Positions 17,412 through 28,162 of a stretch of 56,415 nt of DNA are shown piece by piece; position 1 is the stretch's first letter; every line of letters starts with the position of its first letter. Origin of the DNA: an uncultured Parafilimonas sp. (GTDB lineage Bacteria > Bacteroidota > Bacteroidia > Chitinophagales > Chitinophagaceae). The position numbers and the translations under genes are program-made. A model generated the notes under the pieces. It was not told where the DNA came from and did not search any database. It saw only the letters and a program-made list of their open reading frames with translations. The stretch spans positions 1 to 56,415 of the forward strand of contig CAIRZB010000023.1 of NCBI GenBank assembly GCA_903882935.1, read 5' to 3'.

Positions 17412-19754
17412 ATGGAAGCAGCAGCAAAACAGGAATCCCGATATGCAAGAAGCTTAATTGAAGCCAGCCTTGACCCTTTGGTAACCATTAGCACCGAGGG
17501 TAAAATAACCGATATGAATGAGGCGACCATGCAAATAACCGGCATGGACAGAAAGGCACTTACAGGTACTGATTTTCTTGATTATTTTACTGAGCCACTA
17601 AAGGCCCGGCAAGTGTACGAGCAGGTTTTTGCCAACGGATCTGTAGCTGATTCACCACTTACTTTGCGGCATACCAACGGAAAGCTTACGGATGTTTTAT
17701 TTAATGGATCGGTGTACAAAAATGAAAGCGGAGATGTGCTGGGGGCGGTGATTGTTGCGCGGGATGTTACGGCGCAAAAGCAGGCATCACAATATGCGAG
17801 GGGGCTTATTGAAGCCAGTTTGGACCCGCTGTTTACGATAAGCCCCGCAGGTAAGATAACAGACATGAACGATGCGTCAGTTAATATTATTGGCATAACC
17901 CGCGCAAAGCTATTGGGTACTGATTTTTTTGACTATTTTACTGAACCCGAAAAGGCAAGGGGGGGATACGAACAAATATTTGCCAAGGGTTTTGTAAAAG
18001 ACTACCCGCTAACGATAAGAGACCATAAGCTTACCGACGTATTATTTAACGGATCAGTATATAAAGACGAGCAAGGCAAAGTGCTTGGCGTGGTGGTGGT
18101 GGCCAGAGACATTACCGACCAAAAACGCATTGCCACTGAGTTAACAGAAGCAAAAGTATTTGCCGAGTTGGCAACTGGCATTGCCGAAGAGGCCAAGCGC
18201 AAAGCTGAGCAAGCAACCATTACCGCGAAAGATGCGGTAAAAGCGAAGCAGCAGTTTCTGTCCAACATGAGCCATGAAATACGAACACCCATGAACGCCA
18301 TTATTGGCTTTACCAAAGTGGTGCTTAAAACAGATTTAACTGCCAAGCAAAAAGAGTATTTGTCGGCGATAAAAATGAGCGGTGACGCATTGATTGTGCT
18401 GATAAACGACATATTGGACTTGGCAAAAGTGGATGCCGGTAAAATGACGTTTGAGCAAATACCTTTTAGGCTTGCATCTTCTATCTCAGCCATGTTACAC
18501 CTGTTTGAAACAAAAATTCAGGAAAAGAATTTGGCATTGGTTAAAGAGTATGATTACAATATCCCCGAAGTGTTGGTTGGCGACCCTGTGCGTTTGCACC
18601 AGATAATTTTAAATTTGGTGAGCAACGCAGTTAAATTTACAAAAAAAGGGTTTGTTACCGTAAGTGTACGGCTGGCTAGTGAAGATGCGGAAAACGTAAC
18701 GATTGAGTTTGCCGTATCAGACACCGGCATTGGCATTACCGAAGATAAAATGGAAAAGATTTTTGACAATTTTCAACAGGCATCCAGTGGCACGTCTAGG
18801 CTATATGGTGGCACCGGGCTTGGCCTGGCGATTGTAAAACAGTTGGTGGAGCAGCAAGGTGGGCACATTTTTGTGGAAAGTACCATTGATGAAGGGTCTG
18901 TGTTTAGTTTTAGCTTGGGCTTTAAAAAAACCAAGGTTGGTGAAAAACTTGAAATAGCACCAGAACAAATAATTCCCGAGATTACCAATATCAGGGTGCT
19001 TGTGGTGGAGGATATTGCCCTAAACCAACTGTTGATGAAAACACTGTTAGATGATTTTGGTTTTGAGCGCGATATAGCTGCCAACGGAAAAATTGCTATT
19101 GAAAAAATGCAGACGAACCAGTATGATATTGTTTTGATGGATTTGCAAATGCCCGAAATGAACGGTTTTGAAGCAACCGAATACATTAGAAAGGTAATGA
19201 ACAACAACATACCCATTATTGCTTTAACGGCAGACGTTACCACTGTTGATTTAGCAAAATGCAAGGCTGTGGGCATGAATGACTATATAGCGAAACCTGT
19301 AGACGAACGTTTGCTGTATAGTAAGATTGCCGGATTGGTAAAAAAACAGGCATTTGTTGAGTTAGGCAAGCAGCACGGTGTGGAAGGGAAAGCGGAACGT
19401 TGTATTAACCTGCAATATTTAAACAAGCGCACAAAATCTAACCCGGCATTGATGGAGGAAATGATACTGCTTTATCTGGAGCAAACCCCACCATTGATAA
19501 CGGCCATGAAGCAGGGCTTGCTGGATAAGGACTGGAAATCGGTATACGCGGCAGTGCATAAAATAATACCGAGTTTTTTAATTGTGGGCATAAGCCCAGA
19601 TTTTGAGACTATGGCCAAAAAAGTGCAAGAGTACGCGGCCACTTTACGGCAAACCGACGAAATAACCGCTATGGTTTTGCAACTGGAAAATGTTTGCTTG
19701 CAAGCTTGCAAGGAATTACAAGAGGAGTTAAATATGTTTAAAAATATTACTTGA
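17412..19754 (+). CDS. Hybrid sensor histidine kinase with tandem duplicated PAS domains, receiver and Hpt
   Basis: 780 aa, apparently soluble (no membrane segment). Two PAS domains (about 10-125 and 126-242) are near-copies: both contain LIEASLDP, GKITDMN, TDF(L/F)DYFTEP and LTDVLFNGSVYK. A helical linker (about 243-280) leads to HisKA with H288 in NMSHEIRTPMNAI, then HATPase with N-box, DTGIGI and GGTGLGL. A receiver follows with phospho-acceptor D577 in IVLMDLQMPEMNG, and a C-terminal Hpt domain with H716 in AAVHKIIPSF. This is a full phosphorelay in one chain. Its final partner may be the receiver protein encoded by the overlapping next gene. Confidence 0.92.
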   Translation: MEAAAKQESRYARSLIEASLDPLVTISTEGKITDMNEATMQITGMDRKALTGTDFLDYFTEPLKARQVYEQVFANGSVADSPLTLRHTNGKLTDVLFNGSVYKNESGDVLGAVIVARDVTAQKQASQYARGLIEASLDPLFTISPAGKITDMNDASVNIIGITRAKLLGTDFFDYFTEPEKARGGYEQIFAKGFVKDYPLTIRDHKLTDVLFNGSVYKDEQGKVLGVVVVARDITDQKRIATELTEAKVFAELATGIAEEAKRKAEQATITAKDAVKAKQQFLSNMSHEIRTPMNAIIGFTKVVLKTDLTAKQKEYLSAIKMSGDALIVLINDILDLAKVDAGKMTFEQIPFRLASSISAMLHLFETKIQEKNLALVKEYDYNIPEVLVGDPVRLHQIILNLVSNAVKFTKKGFVTVSVRLASEDAENVTIEFAVSDTGIGITEDKMEKIFDNFQQASSGTSRLYGGTGLGLAIVKQLVEQQGGHIFVESTIDEGSVFSFSLGFKKTKVGEKLEIAPEQIIPEITNIRVLVVEDIALNQLLMKTLLDDFGFERDIAANGKIAIEKMQTNQYDIVLMDLQMPEMNGFEATEYIRKVMNNNIPIIALTADVTTVDLAKCKAVGMNDYIAKPVDERLLYSKIAGLVKKQAFVELGKQHGVEGKAERCINLQYLNKRTKSNPALMEEMILLYLEQTPPLITAMKQGLLDKDWKSVYAAVHKIIPSFLIVGISPDFETMAKKVQEYAATLRQTDEITAMVLQLENVCLQACKELQEELNMFKNIT

Positions 19755-20188
19755 TGGGGAAAGAGAATAAAATAAAAATTTTCTTGGTGGATGATGACGC
19801 GCTTTTTTTACGGTCATTAGAAATTGAATTTTTACAACACGCTGATTTTGCTATTGAAACGTTCGCCACGGGTGAGCTTTGCCTTGCGCATTTATCCAAC
19901 AATCCCGATGTTGTTATCCTTGATTATTTTCTTGACGGCATAGTTGAAGGTGCAATGAACGGCTTAGAAACATTGGATAGAATTAAGGCCAGCAAGCCCA
20001 GTTTGCCGGTGGTTATGCTATCGTCTCAGGATAAAATTGACGTGGCTGTAAACTGCATGCACCATAACGCATTTGATTATGTAGTTAAAAGCGAAACGGC
20101 CTTTATGCGGTTGCAAAAAAACATTGACGCTATTTTCCGCTACCAAAAAATGGAAAAAGAATTAAGCTGGTATATGGAGCGAATGTAG
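19754..20188 (+). CDS. Single-domain response regulator
   Basis: 144 aa from the ATG that overlaps the kinase stop by one base (TGATG), indicating translational coupling; a TTG at 19751 is a possible alternative. It is a receiver only: acidic pocket VDDD, phospho-acceptor D57 in VVILDYFLDG, switch residue in VVMLSSQD and Lys in DYVVKSE. There is no output domain, so it acts as a phosphate sink, an adaptor or by protein contact, most likely with the Hpt of the preceding kinase and perhaps the AraC protein. Confidence 0.88.
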   Translation: MGKENKIKIFLVDDDALFLRSLEIEFLQHADFAIETFATGELCLAHLSNNPDVVILDYFLDGIVEGAMNGLETLDRIKASKPSLPVVMLSSQDKIDVAVNCMHHNAFDYVVKSETAFMRLQKNIDAIFRYQKMEKELSWYMERM

Positions 20189-20259
20189 CTATGATATTTT
20201 TTTTTGACATATCAGCAATAAACCCCGTGCGATAATTGCCTTCGTATTGCCAAAAAAAA

Positions 20260-22254
20260 CTAAAATGCAACTTCGATTATAGATGCCACTTTTACTGGTG
20301 GTATCTTAACATACACCATGCCGTTTTTAATGGAAAACCCCAACGTTGTACCCGCGGGTTGCAGCACTACTTTTTTAATTGGCTTGCCAGCATTTATTTG
20401 CAAGTTTAGTGTGGCCGTGGCCGGTATACTGTCATACTCATACACCTTGTTGTTAAAATGACCGCCGGCGGTATTAATGATATGCACATACCATTTGCCA
20501 TCTTTTTCATTTAAGGCCGTATGAATATAGTTTGATCCAGTTACTTTTATTTTGGGGTTAGGCAACAGTTGCTCAATAACAGCACCCATTATATTTACAT
20601 ATCCGCTTGCCATGTAGTTATAATAGGCGTTGCCCATGTTTACATAAACCGCCGCAATTTTACCTTTACCTAAACTTGCAATGGTGGCCACAGGGTTGCC
20701 GGTGCCAAAGCGAAAATCGTCAGTGGTATAAAATTGCCCGATAGCTGCCGTGCCTGCCTTAGGCACAACAGCCTGAACAGGAGCTTTTATAACCGTTAGT
20801 TGGTTGTTAAAACCTATGTAAATATCTTTTTTTACCGCTGTGCCTGCAAAGGTTACACCCAAAAATGGCTCAAATGCTGCCACGGCCTCTGCACCCGTAA
20901 TAAGCAGGTTGCCGCCTTGCTTAACATATTGCAATGCTCGTGCTTGCAATGCAGTGTCAAGGCCCGTCCACTCAGGCATAACGATTAACGGGTATTGGTC
21001 AATTTTTTTGCCCAATTGGTGGTCCATCAGTATTTCCACATTGTGGTGGCCATCCATTAACAAAGAAAGGTTGCATTCCAACTGCCTGCTGTTCCACCCA
21101 TACACCTGGCTGGTTTGGTTACGCACGCTGTGTGTTGAGTACCAAAGCCCGATTTGGGGTATGGCCTGGGCCCCTTTGCAAAAGGGCTGGCGGGCACGGC
21201 AGAAACTGCCCAATTTTGCCATAAGGGGGAAATACCATGGCTTTATCGATCCGTCGCGGTTTTGGGTAAAATAGCTTTGGTAACCGCCCCCCATCGCGGT
21301 AATTTCAGCAGCCTCCTGCTCCAATTGGGTGAGCGATTTTGGCCCTGCAAGGTTTCCGTCAGGTTCAAATGAATAGGTAAACCCCCACGACATCAAATCC
21401 CATGGCTTACCCTGTAACGCTAGGCACCTGGCCTGAAACGCAGCATTGTACACACAGTTTTGTCCAGCAACATCGCCAGATAAGTAATCCACATTCACAT
21501 CCACGGGCTCGGGCATCATGGAAGAATATGACCAATTGCTGGTTATTTGAAAGCCAGGGTTGTATGCATGAATGGCGTCAACATATTTGCGCAAGTATTG
21601 CCTAAATGCTGTGCGGTTAAATTCAACAAAAGTTTTATAGTGTGGGTCTGTTGGTAACTTGGGTATGTTGGCAATACCTAATTCGGTTGTAAATTTTTGG
21701 AGCATGGCAGTTGAATAATCAAGGTTGGTGGCCCAGCATTCCCCGTCAACCCAAGCCCCATTTACCCCATAATCTGCTAGCTCTTTTAACTGCGGTATCA
21801 GCAGGCTGTCGGCATAAGCCCCCATATAGCCAGTGTTTTCATTGTCAAGGCTGCCATCCTCCGCCACCCTTGCCCAGTTGGGGTGGTCGCGCACTGCTTT
21901 AATGTCTTTCAGGCCCGAATAATGCACATACAGGGCTACATTGTGCTTTAACGTAACCTGCCGCCATATCTTCAAAATGTCTTTTGTATAGCCACCGGTT
22001 TGGCTACCCACTTTTGTGGGGTAGCTAGTGTAGCCTGGGTGGCCTTTGCAGTCTACTTGCACAAAATCGGGCTTAACTGCTGTGAGGAAGGAGTCGATGG
22101 TTTCGGCGGTGAATGTTTTGCCTATTTCATTGTCTGCGGCAGTGGCATGAAAATCCATATGGATGCCAAAAAAGCAATCAGACCGTTTTTTGGGCTGCGA
22201 ATATAATTGGGTAAAACAGGCAAAAGCCAATATAGCCAGCGGTATTATCTTCAT
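20260..22254 (-). CDS. Secreted putative glycoside hydrolase (TIM barrel plus trimerisation-like domain)
   Basis: 664 aa with a clear signal peptide (MKIIPLAILAFACFTQLYSQ). The first 350 residues look like a TIM-barrel glycosidase: FVQVDCKGHPGY, VALYVHYSG, an acidic motif WVDGE (168-172) in GVNGAWVDGECW, and a TSNWSYSS strand. Residues about 390-500 resemble the glutamine-amidotransferase-like beta-galactosidase trimerisation domain (YPLIVMPEWTGLD, YVKQGGNLLITGAEA). The C-terminal part is a beta-sandwich. This layout occurs in the hypothetical glycosyl hydrolase (GHL6) and alpha-L-fucosidase-like groups of Bacteroidetes. I cannot assign a substrate. No SusC/SusD genes are adjacent. Confidence 0.65.
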   Translation of the reverse strand: MKIIPLAILAFACFTQLYSQPKKRSDCFFGIHMDFHATAADNEIGKTFTAETIDSFLTAVKPDFVQVDCKGHPGYTSYPTKVGSQTGGYTKDILKIWRQVTLKHNVALYVHYSGLKDIKAVRDHPNWARVAEDGSLDNENTGYMGAYADSLLIPQLKELADYGVNGAWVDGECWATNLDYSTAMLQKFTTELGIANIPKLPTDPHYKTFVEFNRTAFRQYLRKYVDAIHAYNPGFQITSNWSYSSMMPEPVDVNVDYLSGDVAGQNCVYNAAFQARCLALQGKPWDLMSWGFTYSFEPDGNLAGPKSLTQLEQEAAEITAMGGGYQSYFTQNRDGSIKPWYFPLMAKLGSFCRARQPFCKGAQAIPQIGLWYSTHSVRNQTSQVYGWNSRQLECNLSLLMDGHHNVEILMDHQLGKKIDQYPLIVMPEWTGLDTALQARALQYVKQGGNLLITGAEAVAAFEPFLGVTFAGTAVKKDIYIGFNNQLTVIKAPVQAVVPKAGTAAIGQFYTTDDFRFGTGNPVATIASLGKGKIAAVYVNMGNAYYNYMASGYVNIMGAVIEQLLPNPKIKVTGSNYIHTALNEKDGKWYVHIINTAGGHFNNKVYEYDSIPATATLNLQINAGKPIKKVVLQPAGTTLGFSIKNGMVYVKIPPVKVASIIEVAF

Positions 22255-22563
22255 GGTATTATGTTTTAGCTAAAGCATTTTTATGTGGGTAAAATTGCTT
22301 TGGTCGCCAGTTGTTGAGCTTTTTAAATTATGCCATATAGCAATGCGTTTTAAAAGCAGACAGCTTTTATGCTTTAAAGTTACAGGGTTGTTTGCTTTTT
22401 GTAGGCGATGAATGAAGTAATTATTTTGTACTATACCCACCGTTGGTTTTTGGGATAGGCCATTATGTGTTAGGTTTTTTTTAAGTGGTACCTTGGGCAA
22501 CTTAGACGGGCTTTCGTCCGCCCTTATGGAAACAAATAGGTAATACGGATATTTGTTGGCAAT
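22255..22563. other. Divergent spacer without clear signals
   Basis: Lies between the glycosidase-like gene (minus) and the DUF4279-like gene (plus). A GATATTTG box at about 22550 resembles a -7 element for the plus-strand gene, about 10 bp before its ATG. I see no ORF, repeat or RNA structure worth naming. Confidence 0.35.
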
Positions 22564-23235
22564 ATGACGAAAGACGACCAGTTGATACTAGCCGCCACCG
22601 AAGAACTTGAAGCCCAAACCTGGGGTGTAACGCAGCAGTTTTTGGCGGTGCATGAAATTGTATATGAAGAAGGCAGGCCCAAGGTTGCAAGGGTTGACTA
22701 TGACAAAAAGGATGGAAGTGTTATTATTTACTTTGCTGTAAAAGGCGAGCGGTTTTATTTTGCCTTTCATTTTCACAACCCTGGGGATTTAACCTCTATG
22801 GGCATATATGTTGAACCCTATAATGCCGTTTACCTGGTGGCCGTGTCGGATAAGTTGAGCCTGCATGAACTTAAAGCGATTGCTTTATTTAATCCTTTAC
22901 GAGAGGGTAACAAAGGAGAGTGGAAAAATAGAAGGCCATTGGTTGAGAAATATAGTTACATACATATAGAACCCAACCCCGAAGCTTCCGCGTTTGGAGA
23001 CAAGCTGGAAAAGCTGCTTGATTTTTTGGAACAGGATAGGGAAGGGGTGGAAAGGCTTGTAAAAGACGCAGGTGCATACATACAGGCTACTATCATATTC
23101 CACAACGGCAATACTATGCTTGGTGGCCCGAGGGTAAGCATGCATAGCATTAAACGGATGGCCTTGTTAAGCCTTGAAATTGATTTTGATTTATACGCGG
23201 AAGGAAATTCATTTAAAGAGGATAATGAGGACTGA
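22564..23235 (+). CDS. Uncharacterised protein, C-terminal part DUF4279-like
   Basis: 223 aa, cytosolic, no signal peptide. The C-terminal 90 residues (FGDKLEKLLDFLEQDREGVERLV, then AYIQATIIFHNGNTMLGGP and MALLSLEIDFDLY) have the pattern of DUF4279: a helix ending a ligand-like segment, a strand, then GGP and a helix leading to LDLDIY. Some DUF4279 proteins are encoded in polymorphic-toxin immunity arrays. No toxin is visible here, and the gene is not next to a nuclease cassette. The N-terminal half (about 1-110) I do not recognise. It converges on a toxin-antitoxin pair 44 bp downstream. Confidence 0.5.
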   Translation: MTKDDQLILAATEELEAQTWGVTQQFLAVHEIVYEEGRPKVARVDYDKKDGSVIIYFAVKGERFYFAFHFHNPGDLTSMGIYVEPYNAVYLVAVSDKLSLHELKAIALFNPLREGNKGEWKNRRPLVEKYSYIHIEPNPEASAFGDKLEKLLDFLEQDREGVERLVKDAGAYIQATIIFHNGNTMLGGPRVSMHSIKRMALLSLEIDFDLYAEGNSFKEDNED

Positions 23236-23279
23236 TTTTATTTTAATTTGTTATCAGTCGGATTTATCCTGGTTTCGTA

Positions 23280-23537
23280 CTAATTAAGGATAATAATCTT
23301 CCTTTTTTCTACTCGGTAGTAAATACAATTCTGCCTACTGGCTGCAATACTCCTGATGTTCTTAAATGTTGCCGACCGCCTGCCGATAAATGGCTGTTGC
23401 TCAAGAGTTGTCAACTTTCTTGCTATTTGCTGGGCAAATTTTTGCGAAACCAGTAGCCCAAACTCATTTTCAACATAAAGAAGAACCTTCTCAAGTTTAC
23501 TCTTGAATCTTTGTTTAAAAACTATTGTATAAACCAT
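23280..23537 (-). CDS. RelE/ParE-family toxin
   Basis: 85 aa, the usual length. The pattern VYTIVFKQRFKSKLEKVLLYVENEFG, AQQIARKLTTLEQQPFIGRRSA and RSIAASRQNCIYYRVEKRKIIILN fits the ParE/RelE fold: two N-terminal helices, then a four-stranded sheet with a basic residue in YYRVE. Family members either block gyrase or cleave mRNA in the ribosome; the sequence does not separate the two. It overlaps its antitoxin gene by 16 bp, typical of a type II module. This is module 1 of four in the region, directly downstream of pyrG on the same strand. Confidence 0.8.
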   Translation of the reverse strand: MVYTIVFKQRFKSKLEKVLLYVENEFGLLVSQKFAQQIARKLTTLEQQPFIGRRSATFKNIRSIAASRQNCIYYRVEKRKIIILN

Positions 23538-23773
23538 CTCCCCAATCCAGATTTCAACTCGTCATAGCCAATGGTGTCTTTTTCTGGTTCTTCTTCTTCT
23601 TCCACAAGGGATAAAAGGTCATTGTAATCTGCTTCTGACAATGCCTCTAACTCATTTGGAGCAACACCAAGCAGACTTTTTTCATTATCCTGTAAAAGAA
23701 TTTCCAGCAGTGGTTCATTGTCCGTGCTTTCAATAAGCTGGTGTAATTTTTCCTTTAGTTCCTTAACAGGCAT
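23522..23773 (-). CDS. Antitoxin of the RelE/ParE module
   Basis: 83 aa, acidic: an N-terminal helix MPVKELKEKLHQLIEST, a middle rich in Glu/Asp (LSLVEEEEEPEKD) and a C-terminus GYDELKSGLGRWFIQ. It lacks an obvious helix-turn-helix or ribbon-helix-helix DNA-binding domain, as in many Bacteroidetes antitoxins of this kind. The assignment rests mainly on size, charge and the overlap with the toxin gene. Its start lies 26 bp past the pyrG stop, so pyrG transcripts may read into the module. Confidence 0.75.
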   Translation of the reverse strand: MPVKELKEKLHQLIESTDNEPLLEILLQDNEKSLLGVAPNELEALSEADYNDLLSLVEEEEEPEKDTIGYDELKSGLGRWFIQ

Positions 23774-23799
23774 AATCCTTTTTTGCTAAAATACGAATC

Positions 23800-25956
<2,157 letters not shown>

Positions 25957-26799
25957 ATGAAATTTATTAGCATTATTACTGTTGCCCTTACAGTTTTTGT
26001 TGCAACGGCCACTGCCCAAACAAAAATGAGTTGCTGTGCGCCCACGGCGACAGAAAAATTTGCGCAAACGGCCGCCGACAAGCTGTTTATGCTGTCGCAC
26101 CTAAACCCGCTGCCTTTTTTGTATAAAAGCCAACGGGGCCACGACATTGCCTTTAAGGCGGCAGACGGTACCGATGCGCACGGTTGGGAAGTAAAGGCCA
26201 AAACGAAAACCAATTTTTACATTTTTGTGTTTCACGAATGGTGGGGTTTGAACGATTATATTAAACAAGAAAGTGAAAAACTTGCCAACGATTTGGATAT
26301 TAACGTGCTGGCAGTTGATTTGTACGACAATAAAGTGGCGGCCACACGCGAAGATGCCAGCAAATATACGCAAACGGTAACCACTGAAAGGGGTACTGCC
26401 TTGGTAAAAGGCGCGTATGCGTATGCTGGCGAAGATGCCAAAGTATTTACCATAGGCTGGTGCTTTGGCGGCGGCTGGAGCCTACAGGCTGCCATTGAAG
26501 GCGGCAAACAGGTGCAAGGATGCATTATGTACTACGGCCAGCCAGAAAAAAGTGTTGACAGGCTTAAAACCCTAAATTGTGATGTGCTGGGCTTTTTTGG
26601 TACCAAGGATAAATGGCTTAACCCGCAGGTAGTAGATGAGTTTAAGGCCAACTTGAAAAGTGCAGGTAAAAAGGGGAGTATTTATGAATATGAGGCCGAC
26701 CACGCCTTTGCCAACCCCAGCAACCCAGTGTTTGATAAAGCTGCCACCGCAGATGCCTATGATAAGGTGGTTACCTTTATTAAATTGAGGGTGCGGTAA
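25957..26799 (+). CDS. Exported dienelactone hydrolase family protein
   Basis: 280 aa from MKFISIITV, which gives a clear signal peptide ending near ATATAQ; the ATG at 25915 would put it out of place. The alpha/beta-hydrolase fold has the dienelactone hydrolase triad: C169 in GWCFGGG, D218 in FGTKDKW and H249 in DHAFANP, plus the HEWWGL segment near residue 93 that carries the family's Glu. Such enzymes cleave enol lactones, but many Bacteroidetes members act on unknown esters. A CC pair follows the signal peptide (MSCCAP), possibly lipid- or metal-related, but it is not a standard lipobox. Confidence 0.88.
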   Translation: MKFISIITVALTVFVATATAQTKMSCCAPTATEKFAQTAADKLFMLSHLNPLPFLYKSQRGHDIAFKAADGTDAHGWEVKAKTKTNFYIFVFHEWWGLNDYIKQESEKLANDLDINVLAVDLYDNKVAATREDASKYTQTVTTERGTALVKGAYAYAGEDAKVFTIGWCFGGGWSLQAAIEGGKQVQGCIMYYGQPEKSVDRLKTLNCDVLGFFGTKDKWLNPQVVDEFKANLKSAGKKGSIYEYEADHAFANPSNPVFDKAATADAYDKVVTFIKLRVR

Positions 26800-26824
26800 G
26801 CCCCAAAGAAACATTTCTGGAAAA

Positions 26825-26872
26825 TAATTTAACGTACCCGCAGTATTTTTGCTGCGGGTATGTTAAATTTAT
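26825..26872 (+). terminator. Hairpin after the dienelactone hydrolase gene
   Basis: AATTTAAC-TACCCGCAG pairs with CTGCGGGTA-GTTAAATT with one bulge or mismatch on each side; the loop is TATTTTTG. The following bases are only moderately T-rich. It is probably a terminator. Confidence 0.6.
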
Positions 26873-26993
26873 TACTTCATAAAAGCCTTATGAATTTTAT
26901 AAAAGTGGGTAGATTTCTGTAAAGCAATATTTTGAACAATACCTGCGGTTTATTAAATTGTTTAGCTATTTTACGCCTTAAAACGCCAACCCG

Positions 26994-27998
26994 ATGACTC
27001 TACTTCAAAAATTAAGGTTAGCAAGTATTTTTACGTTTTCAATAATTTATGCAACAGGTCAAAATAGAGAAAACTCTGCATTAAAAACCTATGTCCCATT
27101 TGCCAAGATAAACCTTTTTGAACCTAACAATAACCCCAAAAGCAGTTTGCCTTTTGGTAATATTACGGTAATTGACGCGCGATTCGACACGTCCGGCGTT
27201 GGATATTGGGCGGACAGCTTGCGAAGAATTGCATTTAACACACCGGCAGCTAACGAAATAGAAAAATATATAAAGGGTAGCTTCATTTTGGCCCCCAAAA
27301 CCGACAGTGGGTATAGTTTGGTGATTTTATTGGAAAAGTTGTGGTTGAGTGCATCGTACGAAACCTTAATTAAGGATTCCAAAAACCTGCAACCTCAACA
27401 AGTAGGGGTTTCTGGTGGGTCGGCATCTGAAGCAGCGGACGGGGAAAGCCAGTTACACACAACAATAATAATAAAAGCGAAAATACTCGCGAAACAAAAC
27501 AACATATACCATCCTTACTACCAGGTTGATACTGTTTATTTATACAGCCAAGATGTAGATAAACAGGGGTTAATTGATGCTTTCAAAAGTACATTCGATA
27601 ACATACTAACAAAATCGGTTAACAAAAGTGTTGCAGATTTAAGAATCAGCAAAAAGACGCTTACAGAAGATGACCTTAATGCATATATTAATTCAAATAC
27701 ATCGGTACCTATACTAAACACTGCCCAGTATAAAAAAGGCGTGTTTAAAACCCTGGAGGAATTTAGGAATAACGAACCCTCTATAACATCATTTGAACTT
27801 AAGAAAAGCAAAAAGGAACCTGAACGACTTTTTGTTACAGAGCAAGGAAGCTCATATCCATTAGACGTTTTTTTTGCCTACAGCGACGGAAATAACCTCT
27901 TTTTAAATAAGGCCAACCGATACTTCAGCCTTTTTAGAGAAAATAACACATTCTTTTTTATCGGATACAATACCGTTGTTGAAAAAAAAAGAACATAG
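26994..27998 (+). CDS. Secreted protein of unknown function, probably frameshifted near its 3' end
   Basis: 334 aa as annotated, with a signal peptide (ATG at 26994; hydrophobic LASIFTFSIIYATG). I recognise no family. Visible features are an N-terminal segment INLFEPNNNPKSSLPFGNITVIDARFDTSG, a helix-rich middle with LIDAFKSTFDNILTKSVNKSVADL, and a beta-rich end (LFLNKANRYFSLFRENNTFFFIGY). The frame ends in a run of nine A (27982-27990) followed by TAG. In the +1 frame coding continues to TGA at 28147-28149 and adds about 50 residues with a hydrophobic stretch (AAMPLGLLAAYGVSSLL). One extra A would explain the break. Confidence 0.7.
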   Translation: MTLLQKLRLASIFTFSIIYATGQNRENSALKTYVPFAKINLFEPNNNPKSSLPFGNITVIDARFDTSGVGYWADSLRRIAFNTPAANEIEKYIKGSFILAPKTDSGYSLVILLEKLWLSASYETLIKDSKNLQPQQVGVSGGSASEAADGESQLHTTIIIKAKILAKQNNIYHPYYQVDTVYLYSQDVDKQGLIDAFKSTFDNILTKSVNKSVADLRISKKTLTEDDLNAYINSNTSVPILNTAQYKKGVFKTLEEFRNNEPSITSFELKKSKKEPERLFVTEQGSSYPLDVFFAYSDGNNLFLNKANRYFSLFRENNTFFFIGYNTVVEKKRT

Positions 27999-28149
27999 GG
28001 GTTTGGGGAAGATAATTAAACATTCATGGGCAGCTATGCCATTGGGGCTTTTGGCCGCTTACGGAGTATCGTCGCTGTTGTCATCCAACGGTGGCAGTAC
28101 CCCTCCAAATCTTTTACAACTGGATATAACCACAGGCAATACATATTGA
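27999..28149 (+). pseudogene. Probable out-of-frame C-terminal end of the preceding secreted protein
   Basis: Removing one A from the A9 run at 27982-27990 joins this stretch to the preceding gene. It then reads through HRGLGKIIKHSW, a hydrophobic segment and SSNGGSTPPNLLQLDITTG to TGA at 28147. The segment has no start of its own that gives a sensible protein. It could be a sequencing indel, a true mutation, or slippage on the A-run. Confidence 0.55.
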
Positions 28150-28162
28150 AAATCGTTGAATA

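Noticed and set aside
22564-23235. DUF4279-like protein as immunity partner of a toxin
   Set aside because: No polymorphic toxin or other immunity gene is adjacent; the nearby RelE-type module has its own antitoxin.
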